Source: Catonia carolina (taxonomy: Eukaryota > Arthropoda > Insecta > Hemiptera > Achilidae). From it: 64,000 nucleotides of DNA. This document shows positions 1 through 10,573 of this stretch, one piece after another. Positions within the stretch are counted from its first letter, which is position 1. Every line of letters begins with the position of its first letter. Location: NCBI GenBank assembly GCA_035578175.1, contig JAQMRL010000006.1, positions 59,499,001 to 59,563,000 of the forward strand, given 5' to 3'. The notes under the pieces are model-generated. The model saw only the letters and a list, made by a program, of their open reading frames with translations. It searched no databases and was not told the DNA's origin. The position numbers and the translations under genes are program-made.

Positions 1-2
1 TC

Positions 3-248
3 GAACGTTTTCAGTCAAAATTCTTGCAGCGGGCCCTACAAATTCCGTGGTACTTCAAAAACACTTATATCTATGCCGATCTTAATATTGACTCAGTGAA
101 ACAAACTGTATCAAAATTCAGCCGTAAATATTAAGAAAGACTCAATCATCATCCAAACTTCTTCACTCTGAATCTGCTAAATAACATTGATACCGGGTTT
201 TCAAGACTGAAAAGACATGGTGTTTTTGATTTAGGTTATAAGTTTTAA
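3..248 (+). mobile_element. Jockey-clade LINE, ORF2 C-terminal remnant
   Basis: The forward frame starting at base 3 reads ERFQSKFLQRALQIPWYF, then a DLNIDSVKQTVSKF segment, an in-frame TAA at 132-134, and a further RLNHHPNFFTLNLLNN segment ending at a TAA at 246-248. The 'QRFQSK-LR--APWYV-N--IH-DL-IPTV' layout is the end of ORF2 in Jockey-type non-LTR retrotransposons, downstream of the reverse transcriptase. The same block is seen in the copy at 55.6-57.0 kb. It runs off the left edge of the window, so its length is unknown. The in-frame stop makes it a dead copy. The AT-rich sequence after 248 may be its 3' UTR. Confidence 0.8.
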
Positions 249-842
249 AGAACATTGTTACATTTATTATCATTTTTTCTAATTAATTTATTACTATTTT
301 CAATTTTATTAACATTATAATGAAATTGTAATCATGTTAACTAATATTTATCAAAAAAAATACTGAATTGTTCTATTTCATGTGAACAGATTGTAATATT
401 GCAGACTTGTAAAAAAAAACAAAAAATAGTATTCAGTTAATATATTTATTTTATATATATTTTTAAGTGTTATAAATACAAAAATATAATTTTGAAGCGG
501 TTTGCTTTGTCCAGTATTTATTATTTTGTATCGTGTTATGATAAATGAAAGTTCAAAATTGTTGTATAAAACATTTTATACAAATGACTGAAGATATAAC
601 ATTTTTTAAAAAAGTTTAGTTTCAATTTTGTGTACGCCTATCTAATCTGATAATGGTGGATTCTCTGAAACATGTCAGTAGAAAGTAAGATAAATATCAC
701 CAAGTCCCTCCAACAAATCCGATCCCACAAATTAATTTTGCTCTTCAAATTATTTAAAAATTGGACCAGAAAATGTTTATTTTAATTTAAATTTACTGGA
801 ACGACCTTCTTGAAAATAAAAAACTTCATTGAAGTTAAAACC
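249..842. other. AT-rich spacer
   Basis: Low-complexity AT-rich sequence without a recognisable coding frame. The first part may be the 3' UTR of the LINE remnant ending at 248. Confidence 0.4.
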
Positions 843-1055
843 TATTTCTCGGTTTCTTTTCATCCTTTGGCTTTGCCTTGATTTGGTTTCGTATATTATT
901 ATTAGTACAAAATAATGGTTATGACGCGAAATGGTTGAATGAACTCGGCAGCCAGACCCAAGCCTCGCTTCTGTTGGTTGTCTACAATGCAGTATTAATT
1001 AATATGTAATAATAAATTATGTATTCTGTTAAATTGAAAAAAGTGTGTATCATTG
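843..1055 (+). repeat. Dispersed repeat R4, copy 1
   Basis: About 200 bp is shared with 61886-62060: a 'cttgatttggtttc' start, an ATT triplet run, 'agtacaaaat-atggttatga', 'tgaatgaactcgg', then 'cccaagcctcgcttctg'. Both copies end in AT-rich sequence containing AATAAA. The position and the A-rich end suggest a LINE 3' UTR fragment, which is an inference. Confidence 0.6.
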
Positions 1056-2436
1056 ACTTAATAAATAAAGTAGGATTATATTAAAAACAAGTGATATAGC
1101 AGCTGTTAACGTTCAGTAAAAAATTAAATATTTTTACAGCAGGATTGACTATAGGCCTATAAGATGGAGGATCCATCATAAAGATGCGTTTTATAAATGA
1201 AGCTTCAATATAATTTTAATTTTTTTGGTAAAGGTAGTGCTTACAAAATTAAAGGTTATAACTTATAAGTTTATGGTATTAATCAATCACTTACAAATTG
1301 TACAATTTACAGGAAACGTGATCTAACAGAGTTTTAAAACCTGTTTTCTTCATGAAAAATTCTTATATTATGTATGAAAATACAATGTGTTAAAAACTTG
1401 AGAGTTTTGTAATATTTTCTTTTACAAAACTATTCTCAAACGTAAAACAATTATAGAATTGTTTCAGTATACTACCATAAAATTACTGTTGATAAATAAA
1501 AACTCTGTAAATGTTGTTAAAGCATACTACGTTTTTATGACAAAGTAATTTCAAACAATTTATTAAACAGGCTACTCGATTCAGATAATAAAATAATACG
1601 TTTTATTTGTGAATAATAGTTTTAAATAAATTACTATTAGTAATTTAAATGTCCAGACTTGGCACTTAAATTATTTTTAATTTATTTCACTTCATTAACG
1701 ACAGTATTACTTGTCACAGAAGAAATAATAAAAACGATAATAAGGAAGGCATACGTGTAGTTCTAACGATGTGCCAACAAGAATATAAAAAGTAAAATGT
1801 TTTTAAATCTCAGACCTATTTCTTCAGCAGCCGCAAAATTGATTAATACCAGTCCTTTTGAATCATCTTCTTCTACTTAAAAGATTTATTATCTATTCAT
1901 TTCTTTATCTGTTCCTTCATTTTCTTTCTAATCCATCTTTTACTTTATTCGATTTGTAGATCCATCTTTCTTTTCTTCTTCACATTCTACTTCCTCGTTA
2001 TATCTATTTTGGTTTTTATAATTTATATCTTCACCCTTAGCTAAACTTAACAAGGGTTATTTTCCTTTTTAATCTCATGATATAAATCAACACACAGGTG
2101 TAAATTTTCTGAAGATTTTTATTCTCTTTTTTATTTCATTCTTCACTCTTCTTCAATATCCTTTATTTATTTTTTTATAAATTTACTAATTATAATTTTC
2201 AAATTTATTTTTTTCCCGGCTGAATCAGTGTCTTGTGTTCATTGTGCAAGTTATTAAAAATATTAGATGTAGTTTTTATATTTAAGTATTTTATGTTTAT
2301 TACGGGAGAAGAGTTGATTTTTAATACTTTTTTAACAAAATCTAATTCTTTTACTATCTTTTTTTATAATGTAATCATAAACTTTAAGCTAAGACGATAA
2401 AAGTCTGAATAATAACGTTCTTAGAATAAAATTTGC
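1056..2436. other. AT-rich intergenic DNA, nothing recognised
   Basis: No open frame of useful length, no inverted repeat and no family shared with the rest of the window was seen. 1860-2200 is a pyrimidine-rich stretch on the plus strand. Confidence 0.4.
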
Positions 2437-2836
2437 CCATAACAGGCAGGTAGTATGTTAAATGATTTACACTCGATCTGGTAGTTCCAGGACTACAAAA
2501 TATAATTATGTTTTTTATCACATGGTCAGCCAATTATATGACTATATGATTATATGGCATTTAAGAACAGAAGAGGTAGAGATGTAAAAGAAAGTAGTCA
2601 GAGTTATCTCTTCTAAGAGTTATGAATTTCATTATACAGCCAGACCCTGTGGTGAATCAAGGGAAGGTGTTATTTCCAGGGTGGAAAGTAGATGCTTTTC
2701 AAAGGGCCTGGCGCACTGATAAGCATACATTTTCACTCAGTGTGAAAGGCATTCGTAAACCACCCTACGCCTCGTTTTACTTAATAAAGCCTCTAGAAGT
2801 TCAAATCAGCCTTTTGGTTGGTGATCTAAAAAACAA
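2437..2836 (+). repeat. Dispersed repeat R1, full-length copy
   Basis: R1 is the most frequent repeat here, about 400 bp. It begins with 'gcccataacaggcaggt', continues through 'gaatttcattatacagccagacc' and 'gataagcat', and ends with a motif around 'gaggaaggcaatggtaaacc', then 'gttcaaaccagcc' and the hairpin CAGCC-tttc-GGCTG followed by GATGACCTAA. I see no long ORF that belongs to it, no poly(A) and no long terminal inverted repeats. A short open frame across 2622-2852 is a by-product. R1 could be a SINE-like or Helitron-like non-autonomous element: the terminal hairpin followed by CTAA would fit a Helitron 3' end, but this is not established. Confidence 0.75.
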
Positions 2837-2932
2837 TAGAATAAAAATATAAACACACTCAATAGTGTGTCTCACAAAAAGACTAAACTTGGAATAAAAA
2901 AAGTAAACTTAACACTTTCTGTGCATTAATAT

Positions 2933-3729
2933 TGTGACAATATCGAACAAGACATGGTTCGCGTAATTTCTAGAATTTTATTCATGAAAATAGTAAAGAG
3001 AGGATAATAGAGTGAAATAGTAACAATAAGTGACAATAGGACAATAGTGACAATAAAGGTATGCCTATTCATGAAAGTTGTTTGAAATAACTGCACTATT
3101 GCGTAGGATAAAAGGTCGGGTATTGTTGTACAACTGTTATGAAAGGGACCCGTAACAACTTTTATTCTATGTACAATAAGACCTATTATTAACTTGTTTA
3201 CAATAGATTTTTCTAGCACTTATTTATAAAGGGTTATTTTTTGTACTTTATTATTTGCATGGAGTTTCTCTGCTTTGCTAGAATTATCTTTTTGAATGAG
3301 TATATAAAGAGACCCCCGAGCGCGGTCAAGTTAGTATTCGTTTGATCTTTGACGAGTGGCTACGGGCGTAGTGCAGGCGCGTTCCGAGCATTGTGTTGGT
3401 CAACGATTGTTATACTGTCTTTGTTTGTGTATGTATTGTGAAAAGTTAATGTGATTTGTATTAAATTCAGTTTTTGTGTATTCAGTTTCATTTTGTATGT
3501 GTATTCTAGAAAATTGATTGTAAGTAGTGCTAAGTAAATTATTAAGTTATTTATTGTTTATTATTTATTTTAAGTAAATTATTAAGTTAGTTATTGTATT
3601 ACTTCCTTATAATTAGTTTGTTGTTTATTTTGTAAATCTTTGAGTGTAATAAATATTTGTAATTGTAAACTTTAATTAATTTATTTAATTACCTAGATCC
3701 CTAAACGGACCTTAGCGATAAGTGTCACA
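2933..3729 (+). mobile_element. Solo LTR of a retrotransposon
   Basis: A 797 bp unit starts TGTGACA and ends TGTCACA, so its tips form a 7 bp inverted repeat of the TG...CA type. It is flanked on both sides by ATAT (2929-2932 and 3730-3733), a 4 bp target duplication typical of LTR-retrotransposon integration. Inside are a TATA box at 3301-3308, a GC-richer stretch about 30 bp downstream where transcription would start, and AATAAA near 3648 before an AT-rich end. This is the U3-R-U5 order. There is no second LTR and no gag/pol nearby, so it is a solo LTR left by recombination. The superfamily (Gypsy or BEL/Pao) cannot be decided. It interrupts the repeat block shared with 26480-26740. Confidence 0.8.
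3301..3308 (+). promoter_or_regulatory. TATA box of the solo LTR
   Basis: TATATAAA, followed by a GC-rich 'gacccccgagcgcggtc' and a probable start region around 3330-3340. It matches the position of an LTR promoter. Confidence 0.6.
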
Positions 3730-3860
3730 ATATGTTTAAAATGAAGTAGTTGAAGCGGAAGATGTTGATGACCATGATGGAGGTGATAATGAAGCCGATT
3801 ATGAGATTACGGTGATTATTATTAGAAGTAAAAAAAAAATTAAATGACTTAAATTATTAA

Positions 3861-4073
3861 CAAAATCGTAAAGATAATTTCAATGTTTAGGTATAAATTA
3901 ATAATTAATTGTACAACTGATTGAAACATTAATTAACAACTAACATTAGTTTGTACAACTAACACAGAAAACTGACGTAGGTAATAAAATAGTTTATTCA
4001 CTCTATTTATTTAAAACAAAATGATGGCGTTGAAATGTTGTGTAACGGGATATAAAATTATTAATTGTAAATT
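3861..4073. other. AT-rich spacer between repeats
   Basis: Nothing recognised beyond AT-rich sequence joining the acidic-tail block to the next R1 piece. Confidence 0.4.
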
Positions 4074-5351
4074 TTTCCACTTAGTGAGGAAGAAAATGGT
4101 AAACCACCTCTACCCTCGTTTTACTTAGTAAAGCCTCTATTATCGGTTTCATAATCATAGACACTCGAGTTTGAACCCTTGCATCTCCAAAACTATGAGT
4201 TGGATTTTAACATAGCTTACTTTACATCAAAATTTAGCTCATTTTATTATGTGTTGATCTATAATAAACCTATATTTTTAATGTTGTTTAAAAATTGCCA
4301 TACCGAGGTTGGGAGACAAAAAGACCCGGTTTTTTGATACCGCAACAAATTTCATGCGTTTAGAGGCGTATAACTCGATAAATATTTGACCGAAAAGTTT
4401 GAAATTTTAATACAACATAGACAATTATATTCTTACAGCGTATACGAAATTTCAAATTCATGCGTTATTTTAATTTTGATTTATTAACCATATTCTGAAC
4501 CCTTGCTATCTCGGTATCCGCTCGATCGTTCGGCACGGGCAAACTATCGTTTTATTCAGCGTAAAAAACTTAGTACAGATATTTTAATAACATGAAATAT
4601 CGATTGGTCAATGTTGTGGTAGAATTTTTAGAATTTTGAAAAATAGATGGGAATGCGGGGGATGGGCGCTACTATCCATGTTGCCTGAATCTGACTGTCT
4701 ACTTGAATTGTCAATGCAGTCTGTCAATTCAGGTAGACAGTCTGACAGGATGTCACGTACACCAACTAGCAACATGGATAGTAACATCCACCCCCCGCAT
4801 TACCTATCTTTTTCAAAATTCTAAAAATTCTACCCCAACATTGACCAATCGTTATTTCATGTTATTAACATATCTGTACTAAGTTTTTTACGCTGAATGA
4901 AACGATAGTTTGCCCGAGCCGAACCATGGAGCGGTTACCGAGATAGCAAGGGTTTAGAATATTGTTAATAAACCAAAATTTAAATAACGTATGAATTTGA
5001 AATTTCGTACACTTTGTAAGAATATAATTGTATATGTTGTATTAAAATTTCAAACTTTTCGGTCAAATATTTATTGAGGTAAACGCCTCTAAATGCATGA
5101 AATTTATTGCGGTATCAAAAAAACCGGGTCTTTTTGTCTTCCAACCTCGTATGGCAATTTTTAAACAACATTAAAAATATAGGACTATAATAGGTTAACA
5201 CAGGATAAAATGAGCTAAATTTTGATGTAAAGTAGGGTATGTTAAAATCCGACTCATAGTTTTGGAGATACAGGGGTTCAAACTCGGTTGTCTGTGATTA
5301 TGAAACCGATAGTAGTGGTTCAAACCAGCCTTTCGGCTGTGACCTAAACAA
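4074..5351 (+). repeat. R1 3' half, interrupted by the foldback element
   Basis: 4074-4139 ('cacttagtgaggaag...aaagcctcta') and 5313-5351 ('gtggttcaaaccagcc' plus hairpin and 'gacctaaac') are adjacent in intact R1 copies. The foldback element at 4140-5312 has inserted between them. Confidence 0.75.
4140..5312. mobile_element. Foldback (long-hairpin) DNA element
   Basis: Bases 4140-4710 and 4725-5312 are near-perfect reverse complements along almost their whole length; only about 14 bases at 4711-4724 form a loop, and the right arm has about 20 extra bases near the centre. The ends read TTATCGGTTTCATAATCA on the left and CTATCGGTTTCATAATCA as the complement of the right. TA flanks both sides (4138-4139, 5313-5314), and removing the element plus one TA restores an R1 sequence. 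This suggests a TA-targeting transposon-derived element of about 1.17 kb. It encodes no transposase; a 62-codon frame crossing the centre is a by-product of the palindrome. A transcript would fold into a hairpin of about 570 bp. Confidence 0.85.
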
Positions 5352-6555
5352 CTTAATTTAATTTGTAATTACAGGCTGTTTCTAGATTTGATTATTTCTT
5401 TTTTCAAAATCATAAAAAAAAATTCGGAATTGTTTCTTGTCGTTAGGTACATTTCATTATGTTGTACAGACACTGAAACGGCCGGCCATCTGACGTCACT
5501 TTAGCTGGCTTTGGTGCTACTTTATCCCTTGAAAATAGGTACACCCTGATATTACTAATACACCTTTCATTCTTAGGCTCATTTGCCAGTTCCAACGACT
5601 ATCTCAGGGTTTTTATGAAAACGTACGACCTATACCTTATATTTACTTACCGAGTTATTTTATTCGTTGTTCATCAGATAACCGAAATAGTTTTTCAAAT
5701 AAATAAAAACCTATTCTGAAAGTTTTAAAGACTACAGCATTTCTTGATAATTGTTTTAGCTTATGTATCGTTAGAATAGTTCATTTAGTTTGCAAACGAA
5801 ATGAATATCTTCAGATGTGTTAGAATACAATTGCATGAGGAACAGGTGTAGAAAAACTCATAAAAGTCTGTTAGTGCACGCGTTCAAACCATTTAAATTC
5901 AAATAGATTTTTTCCAGTTTATGGTAGCACTAGCTAACACACGATAACATTAGAGTACAGTTCACCAGGTGAGTTTAAACTGTATTTATTTTTGTTTTTG
6001 GATTTCTTTGTGTATATGTGTGTGTATGTGTATTTGTGTCCGTCTGTACAATGCAGGTGTGGACGGGGTCCTGTCGGCTTCTTTGTTTCCATTGTACCTT
6101 CCATTTTATTGTTTCTCTTTCTCGGTAAGAATCGCGACCTCGGAACATAGAATAACCCGCGCGTTGCTACCATGCATCCCCACAACGACTTATCACATTC
6201 AGTATTTTCTGATTTTTCTTTTTGTTTGAACTCTCTTTCATTGTTGGTCATTTTTCTTTTTCTGTTTTTTGTTTTTGTATTTTTTATGCATTTCAAAATT
6301 GTTTTATATGAATTTTAAAAATGGGATAGAGTAAGTTTTATTTATTGTTATGAAGTCTATCAATGAATTTAGAAATCCAATTTTTGAATAATAAATCTAC
6401 GTATACATGTACTTTTACCGATATCTGTATCTGAATCTGTATTAAATTACTTTCATTGAAACCGTAGTAAGATTAATTCAATGCCAAGTAAATTTTGGTA
6501 CAAAAAATATGTCTTAATCTGAAAGATTTAAATTTTCAGAATCATAAAACGAAAC
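5352..6555. other. Unassigned intergenic DNA
   Basis: AT-rich. Overlapping short frames at 5934-6296 on both strands are low-complexity (a Lys/Asn-rich frame opposite a Cys/Leu/Val-rich one) and show no family motif. No shared repeat was recognised. Confidence 0.35.
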
Positions 6556-7225
6556 TGGCTCACCGGGTTGGTCTATAGGTATAGTCGTCGCCACGAGTCA
6601 GCTGTTTAACAGGTAATTTATAACAGGAGACAAAGTTTGGTTCAAGTTCTTGTAAAGATAGTTACTTTTGTACGGATTTGAATACCAAATAGTGGTTACC
6701 GGTGTACTTTGATAGTTGGGGTTCTTCTTCTTCTTCATGTAGCATCTCCATTACGAAGGTGTGCTACCATCATGGCAATCCTGACCTTGGAAACTGTAGC
6801 TCTAAATAGGTCGATGGATGACAAATTAAACCACTCTCGCAGGTTCCGTAGCCAGGAGGTTCTTCTTCTTCCAACCGATCGTTTGCCCATAATCTTTCCC
6901 TGGATGACAAGATGAAGGATTTCATATTTTGGACCTCTCAAGACATGGCCGAGGTACACCAGCTTTCTCTTCTTGATTTCGATCATCACTTCCATTCCCT
7001 TCTGCATCCTCCTTAGGACTTTCATGTTTGTGACTCTCTCTGTCCAAGTTGGGGTTCAATCGACCATAATCCCTCAGAAATGGTTGACCTGCGTCAGTAC
7101 GAAACTGTACCTCATTTACACGTCATACACATCACCATCAACATCATCTCATTGAATCGTGGGGTTGCTTATTGTTCTAAATTGAACAGATTGCAACGTA
7201 CACGCTTTAGGGGTAAAAAACCGAA
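6556..7225 (+). mobile_element. tRNA-derived SINE S1, copy split by a LINE
   Basis: S1 starts CACCGGGTTGGTCTA and holds an A-box-like 'ggtctataggtatag' near 6570 and a B-box-like GGTTCAAGTTC at 6639-6649, the RNA polymerase III promoter layout of tRNA-derived SINEs. It continues 'ggttaccggtgtactttgat-gttggggttcaat' and ends near 'ttgaacagattgcaacgtac'. Other copies lie at 28211, 33058, 40712 and 46262. This copy contains a LINE fragment (6725-7046) with a perfect 11 bp duplication of SINE sequence on each side, so the SINE was there first. Confidence 0.8.
6725..7046 (-). mobile_element. 5'-truncated LINE insertion (same family as 53.6 kb)
   Basis: On the minus strand the frame reads WTERVTNMKVLRRMQKGMEV, then GHVLRGPKYEILHLVIQGK, a basic GKRSVGRRRTSWLRNLREW block and the ending TVSKVRIAMMVAHLRNGDAT. 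This matches the ORF2 C-terminus of the copy at 53562-54644 residue block by residue block (SWLKNLRDWFGL, AVSKVRIAMMVANLRRGDGT). The 3' end is a (GAA)n tail, seen as TTC repeats at 6725-6736. The 11 bp AGTTGGGGTTC stands at 6714-6724 and 7047-7057: a target-site duplication from target-primed reverse transcription. About 95 C-terminal residues remain, with an open frame. Confidence 0.9.
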
Positions 7226-7344
7226 ACAGAATTGATTACTTTATAGCTAATCACAACACTTAATTTTTTTACCAAAAATCTACAAATGCAGATAGATCAA
7301 TAAATTACCATAAATTTAAAAAGTTTTTGGTAATCTGTATTTGT

Positions 7345-7588
7345 TAAAGAACCTAAAGGGTCACACCTGTATCCACCACAGGGTCTCGCTGTATAATGAA
7401 ATTCATTATTCTCAGGGGAGATGATTGTGACTAGTGTATTTTACACCTCTACCTCTTCTGTTCTTAAATGCTTCAGTCACATAATTGGCTGACCATGGGA
7501 TAAGAAACAGAACTTTTTTTGTAGCCCTGAAAATAGCAGATCGAGTGCAAATAATTTAACACTCCATCAGTCTGTCATGGGCAAGATT
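7345..7588 (-). repeat. R1, truncated copy
   Basis: Contains R1 from 'ccaccacagggtct-gctgtataatgaaattcatt' to 'cctgt-atgggca' in the reverse orientation; the hairpin end is missing. Confidence 0.75.
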
Positions 7589-8810
7589 AACCTAGTTAGC
7601 ATTTTAATAGACATTTAGAAAGCTCCACCAGGTTTGTAACCAACTTAGTACGAGTTTAATATTAACTTAGTAGTGGACATTTACCCGGGTTCTATTCGGG
7701 GTTAAGTCGGGTATCTTTTTGTCACCTTATATCATTTCCTACACACAAGTCAAGGCAACATAATACCCGGTAAAATTAAATAAGTTAAACTAATCTGGCG
7801 GGATAACTTCCAGTAAAGTTAATGTTGGGTTCGTATTAATTTTTTTAGCGATGGGTTTATCGATGGATCGATTTTTTTAAGGAATGGAAAACTATCACCA
7901 TTACTCCTGTAAATTAATTTGGTAAACATATAGGCCTATACCTTGGACAACTCAAATTAGCACAAGCAGCTTCGGTGTTTATCTACTCCACTCTTCGCCT
8001 CTCGCTATGCAACGACGGTACAGTCACAAAAGTATACAATCGCTACTGTAATGTGCGACTCACGCACGGTCACTACGCTGTGTTTTCACTGTTGTTATTA
8101 ATAATCTGTCAGACATAATGATGTAACTAATTTGTTTTTATATATGATTTTCTGTTCATTATGATACATTCAGACGAATTTGTTTAGTTAGTTGCTTGCG
8201 TCTGTAGAGTATAGTTTAGTGAATTTTTGCAGTACTATAGTTCTTGTAATTTATAGGCTAATTTAAATTATTACTGGGAGAAATTAAAAACATATTGTAA
8301 AATTAAATAATTATTTGTATGTTTGTACATTGAAATAAGGTTGCAGGCATTTGCGTACATTATAATTTGTAGACCTTGTTGAAAGAATAGGTTATGGACA
8401 TACTTTATGCGGAACTGTGTGTACACGTAGAGCAAGAGTTGTGCCAGTTTGAATTGTCCACAGTATGACGAATTATTAATCTGAACATTAATTTTTTTGG
8501 AAGTTTTTCTCATTTTCATTTAAAATAAAAGTATTAACCGATTGGTAACTTCCATAAATAATAGTTACAATAAGACATTAAAAATAATGGATAACTCCTA
8601 TGTATAATCGGTATTGTTTATTCATCCAAAGATGAAACATAAATCGTTTTCGAATCTCTTTGGAATAATATAGTCTCGGTGAATTATTATATTCTATTAA
8701 AACAAATATTGTAGCAACTGAATATTTAGTTTTGTTTATAATAAATTATCTCTGTGTTTGTAGATACTTGGTTGTGGGAAATGAAAAGACAGTAGCAATG
8801 TGTGTATGTA
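7589..8810. other. Unassigned intergenic DNA
   Basis: AT-rich with no family recognised. The 82-codon minus frame at 8271-8519 has no motif and is probably chance. Confidence 0.35.
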
Positions 8811-8820
8811 TTGTCTAGCC

Positions 8821-8995
8821 TATATAAATGTGGCTATGGCGGGAGGACAAAGAGGTTTAGATGTACGTAAAAGTTGTTGTTGTATCATGGTAGCCGTGTT
8901 GTATGTTGTAGCGAGTTGCCTATAGCAAAGAGGTATTTATTCAGCAGTAGTAGAAGTATATAAACTGCGTGGCGGAAAAACAAAGAGGTTGATGC
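8821..8995 (+). promoter_or_regulatory. Duplicated TATA-box block
   Basis: TATATAAA occurs at 8821-8828 and 8957-8964. Each is followed by a 'ggc-t-ggcgg...acaaagaggtt-gatg' stretch, so a unit of about 136 bp is imperfectly repeated; a third 'caaagaggt' lies at 8929. This could be a duplicated polymerase II core promoter, possibly inside an old LTR. Its transcript is not identified; the 88-codon frame at 9003-9269 downstream is not recognised. Confidence 0.35.
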
Positions 8996-9631
8996 CACGA
9001 TCGTGCTGAGATTTGTCGTGTCGCCTAGATATTTACATACGGACAATATCCGCACTGTTACTCCCTTGTGCTACTGTATTGTATTATACGTTTGTTACGT
9101 CCTCTTCTTCTTAATCTACCTCTCTTCTTTCAACTCGTTCTATTTTCTTCTCTTCTCTCTGTTCATGGTGAAGACCACTGAAAACAACGATGTATGTACC
9201 CCGTATATACTATACCAATCCCTGGTATCTTATTTATGTATTAGCGAGCATGCTTCTGTACTTTACTAAGCGTTTCTGTGTGGACCTCCCACACAGATTA
9301 TACTGAATCCTCTCTATTGTAATACTGTATTTAAACAAAACTGTATTATTTTTTCTCTATCTATTCCATTACTACTTTATTTGAAATTAATACATTTATG
9401 TATCAAAATTTTATAGTTGGAAATTTTTAATTAATTTAATGAATATCTAATTGTTCATAACGAATGATTTGATCTAATTTACTTTCCTAAAGGTTTTTGT
9501 ATTGTAATAGTGTTTTTCTTTAAGTTACACATGTCTCCTTAAACTGTTTATTAGAACATTATAGGAAAACAATGCTTTTCTTTTTAAAAAATTCATTTCC
9601 TTTTTTTGTCTTAAAGTATTTCCTGACCATT
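8996..9631. other. Unassigned DNA downstream of the TATA block
   Basis: Holds an 88-codon plus-strand frame (9003-9269), rich in Leu, Phe and Tyr, without recognisable motif. The rest is AT-rich. The short palindrome around 9283-9296 (GTGTGG-acct-CCACAC) is the only structure noticed. Confidence 0.3.
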
Positions 9632-10573
9632 TTAAGGAGAGTCGGGAGTCCGAAAGTTTTATTTTTTGAATTTTCTTGATATTTTACATTTTATAATATT
9701 TCAAAATCTTATGATTAATTTGATATATTTACCATTATTATAAAACGTACCTTTCTATTTTTAATGTTTTTTTTTTTAATTTGTGCTGCAAATAGACTTT
9801 TCTCCAGTATTTGTGACATTAAGTAGAATTTTTGCTGTAACTTTGGTTAGAACTAAGCTAGCATGATGATTTTTGTTTTGAATGGTTTAGAACTTCCCTA
9901 TAGTGCCCCAGTAGTTATCAAGATGGTCACAGAATTTTGTGAGTATGGCCACATCTAGGACTTTGCCTGTTTCAATATTTGTGGCTGACACTACTCCATT
10001 TAATGATTGATGGCCTTTTTTTGCCAGGTTCTGTCGAATCCTACAGAAAAATTTCTATTTCCGTTGTCACAATCAATCTTTTTCAAGCACAGCCTCCTCA
10101 CCAGGTCGATTCATAATGTATGAAGCCAGTTTGCTAATACAATCTTGGTGACTATGAAGCTGGGATGCACTAATGTAAGTTAAATTTTTCAGTTTTGTGT
10201 CATTTCTGAAAAATTCTTTTTTTAGCACAAAAGGAATATTTTCTCAGCAACCACTCTACCAATTTTGATGAAATTTTCAGGGTAGTTAACTTTCATAAGG
10301 ATGCATAGTTTCTATGAATAATAAGTATGAAAAATGTTTTCTTACTTATTTTACAGCTATGAATGTTTCAAAATTTCATAGGTCTGAAAAATGAGCCAAA
10401 TTTAATTTTTATATTTGTTAAAAATCAAAATATTACAAAACTATAAATTCGAAATGTATATAAAAGCATAATAATGTTGTAAGAAGAAATGCATAATGTT
10501 CTAAGCTGTACAAGCTGAAAAAATGTTCCTGAAATAAGTATGGTGAAGTATAGGACTCCGTGTCCCCTTTAAG
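9632..10573. mobile_element. Candidate non-autonomous DNA element with weak terminal inverted repeats
   Basis: The left end 'ttaaggagagtcgggagtcc' resembles the reverse complement of the right end, 'ttaaaggggacacggagtcc'. The right third shares layout with 58428-58779 ('aggaa-attttctcagc' pairing with 'gctgaaaaaatgttcct', then 'ccg-gt-ccctttaag'). No transposase was seen and no target duplication was found. Two related elements, or one composite, are possible. Confidence 0.4.

Larger units (their letters stand above)
2849..3860 (+). repeat. Acidic-tail repeat block, split by the solo LTR
   Basis: 2849-2932 and 3734-3860 together match 26480-26740 in order: 'acactcaatagtgtgt', a K-rich AT stretch, then an acidic reading frame (VEAEDVDDHDGGDNEADYE here, VEAGDDNDDGRDENDANYE there), then 'aaatgac' and 'acaaaatcgta'. 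The frame is conserved where third positions differ, which suggests it once encoded the acidic C-terminus of a protein. The protein is not identified. The solo LTR at 2933-3729 interrupts this copy. Confidence 0.5.

Noticed and set aside
5934..6296. 120-codon minus-strand frame and an 86-codon plus-strand frame in the same place
   Set aside because: Low-complexity Lys/Asn-rich and Cys/Val-rich readings of AT-rich DNA; no domain, no promoter and no paralogue in the window.
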